The notes below the pieces were generated by a model, which worked only from the letters and a program-made list of their open reading frames with translations, was not told where the DNA came from and did not search any database. 15,708 nucleotides of DNA from contig JACRMO010000152.1 of the NCBI GenBank assembly GCA_016214925.1, forward strand, positions 1 to 15,708. The letters are read 5' to 3'. Positions 15,502 to 15,708 of this stretch are shown piece by piece. The stretch comes from Gammaproteobacteria bacterium (GTDB taxonomy: Bacteria > Pseudomonadota > Gammaproteobacteria > Thiohalobacterales > Thiohalobacteraceae). How positions within the stretch are numbered: the first letter of the stretch is position 1; every line of letters starts with the position of its first letter. Both the position numbers and the translations under genes were made by a program.

Positions 15502-15577
15502 CACTGCGGTCAAGACCGCTCCACTTCGTTCCGCTGGGACGCCGCTAAAGCGGCGCCCCTTACCTTGAACGTTGAGC
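15496..15577 (+). repeat. attC site of cassette 6 (82 bp)
   Basis: R'' ACCTAAC (15496-15502) complements GTTAGGT at the cassette start. R' is GTTGAGC (15571-15577). A perfect 14-base palindrome GCGGTCAAGACCGC (15506-15519) lies in the L'' area, and CTTGAAC before R' forms the L' side. A GCCGCTAAAGCGGC hairpin marks the tip. Cassette 6 spans 14970-15571. Confidence 0.87.
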
Positions 15578-15708
15578 CTGTAGAAAAACCCATTTTCGCA
15601 TCTATAATTCCAGTAGTTTGTAGTTCGTGATCACCTGCCTAGACCGCTTAGCCGAACACAGGAGGTACGGATGGCCCGCTACAAGGACTACTGCTACGAG
15701 CAAAGCAA
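15578..15708 (+). mobile_element. 5' end of an insertion sequence next to the cassette junction
   Basis: Directly after R' GTTGAGC comes CTGTAGAAAAACCC (15578 onward), then about 90 non-coding bases and a transposase start. The exact IS end is not provable here; TGTAGAAAAA (15579) is a plausible outer edge of an IS terminal repeat. The other end lies outside the window. The IS sits in or at the 5' edge of what would be cassette 7, or at the end of the array. Confidence 0.5.
15671..15708 (+). CDS. Transposase, IS1182-like, first 12 codons
   Basis: The visible start MARYKDYCYEQS strongly resembles the N-terminus of IS1182-family transposases (M-A-R/K-Y-K-x-Y-x-Y-x-Q). AGGAGGT (15660-15666) lies four bases before ATG 15671. 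Only 38 bases are in the window, so intactness and family cannot be tested. Confidence 0.6.
   Translation, partial: MARYKDYCYEQS

Larger units (their letters stand above)
10158..15571. mobile_element. Chromosomal integron: interrupted integrase, long attI leader, six cassettes
   Basis: An integron-type tyrosine recombinase gene on the minus strand faces away from a plus-strand array of six cassettes. The junctions (G|TT core sites) fall at 11483, 12187, 12767, 13334, 13878, 14969 and 15571. In all six cassettes the R'' box is the exact reverse complement of the R' box formed by that cassette's own 5' end: GTTAGAA/TTCTAAC, GTTGGGC/GCCCAAC, GTTAGAT/ATCTAAC, GTTAGAA/TTCTAAC, GTTATAC/GTATAAC and GTTAGGT/ACCTAAC. 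The attC lengths differ (57 to 90 bases) and so do the 5' core sequences, so the cassettes come from mixed sources. No resistance gene is recognised. The array runs up to an IS at the window edge, so its true length is unknown. It lies beside ordinary core genes, which suggests a sedentary chromosomal integron. Confidence 0.93.

Overview
The window reads as the chromosome of a GC-rich proteobacterium, most likely a gammaproteobacterium. This is inferred from a heterotetramer-type pyruvate dehydrogenase, an argG and gloA of proteobacterial type, a large GGDEF/EAL protein, several intergenic palindromes of the kind common in this group, and an integron with a LexA-like box. I cannot name the genus.

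Positions 1-9859 are ordinary core chromosome, all on the plus strand. They hold the 3' end of the pyruvate dehydrogenase E1-alpha gene, the E1-beta gene (stop and start overlap by one base), and one long gene that fuses the E2 acetyltransferase (two lipoyl domains) to the E3 dihydrolipoyl dehydrogenase. Together these supply a complete pyruvate dehydrogenase complex. Next come argG (arginine synthesis), a membrane-anchored PAS-PAS-GGDEF-EAL protein (cyclic-di-GMP turnover), gloA (methylglyoxal detoxification) and a small lipoprotein gene. Palindromic or MITE-like repeats sit in three of the gaps.

Positions 9860-15571 are a chromosomal integron. An integrase gene on the minus strand (10158-11138) keeps every catalytic residue but is cut by one in-frame TAA at codon 106. 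Its upstream region carries a LexA-type box. Between the integrase and the first cassette lies an unusually long gene-free stretch (about 345 bases) packed with stem-loops built from a repeated TTAGACCGC/GCGGTCTAA box. Six cassettes follow, all reading away from the integrase: 11484-12187, 12188-12767, 12768-13334, 13335-13878, 13879-14969 and 14970-15571. Each boundary is supported by an exact match: the R'' box of each attC is the perfect reverse complement of the R' box made from that cassette's own 5' end. The cassettes encode two membrane proteins, two lipoproteins, a CoiA-like predicted nuclease with an overlapping second gene, and one membrane-anchored protein. None is a recognised resistance gene. 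Cassettes 3 and 4 are clearly AT-richer than the chromosome.

At the right edge, just after the sixth attC, a transposase gene begins (12 full codons visible), apparently of IS1182 type. An IS has therefore landed next to, or very near, the seventh cassette junction. The most interesting items are the two-gene CoiA-like cassette, the palindrome-rich attI leader, and the single-codon interruption of the integrase.
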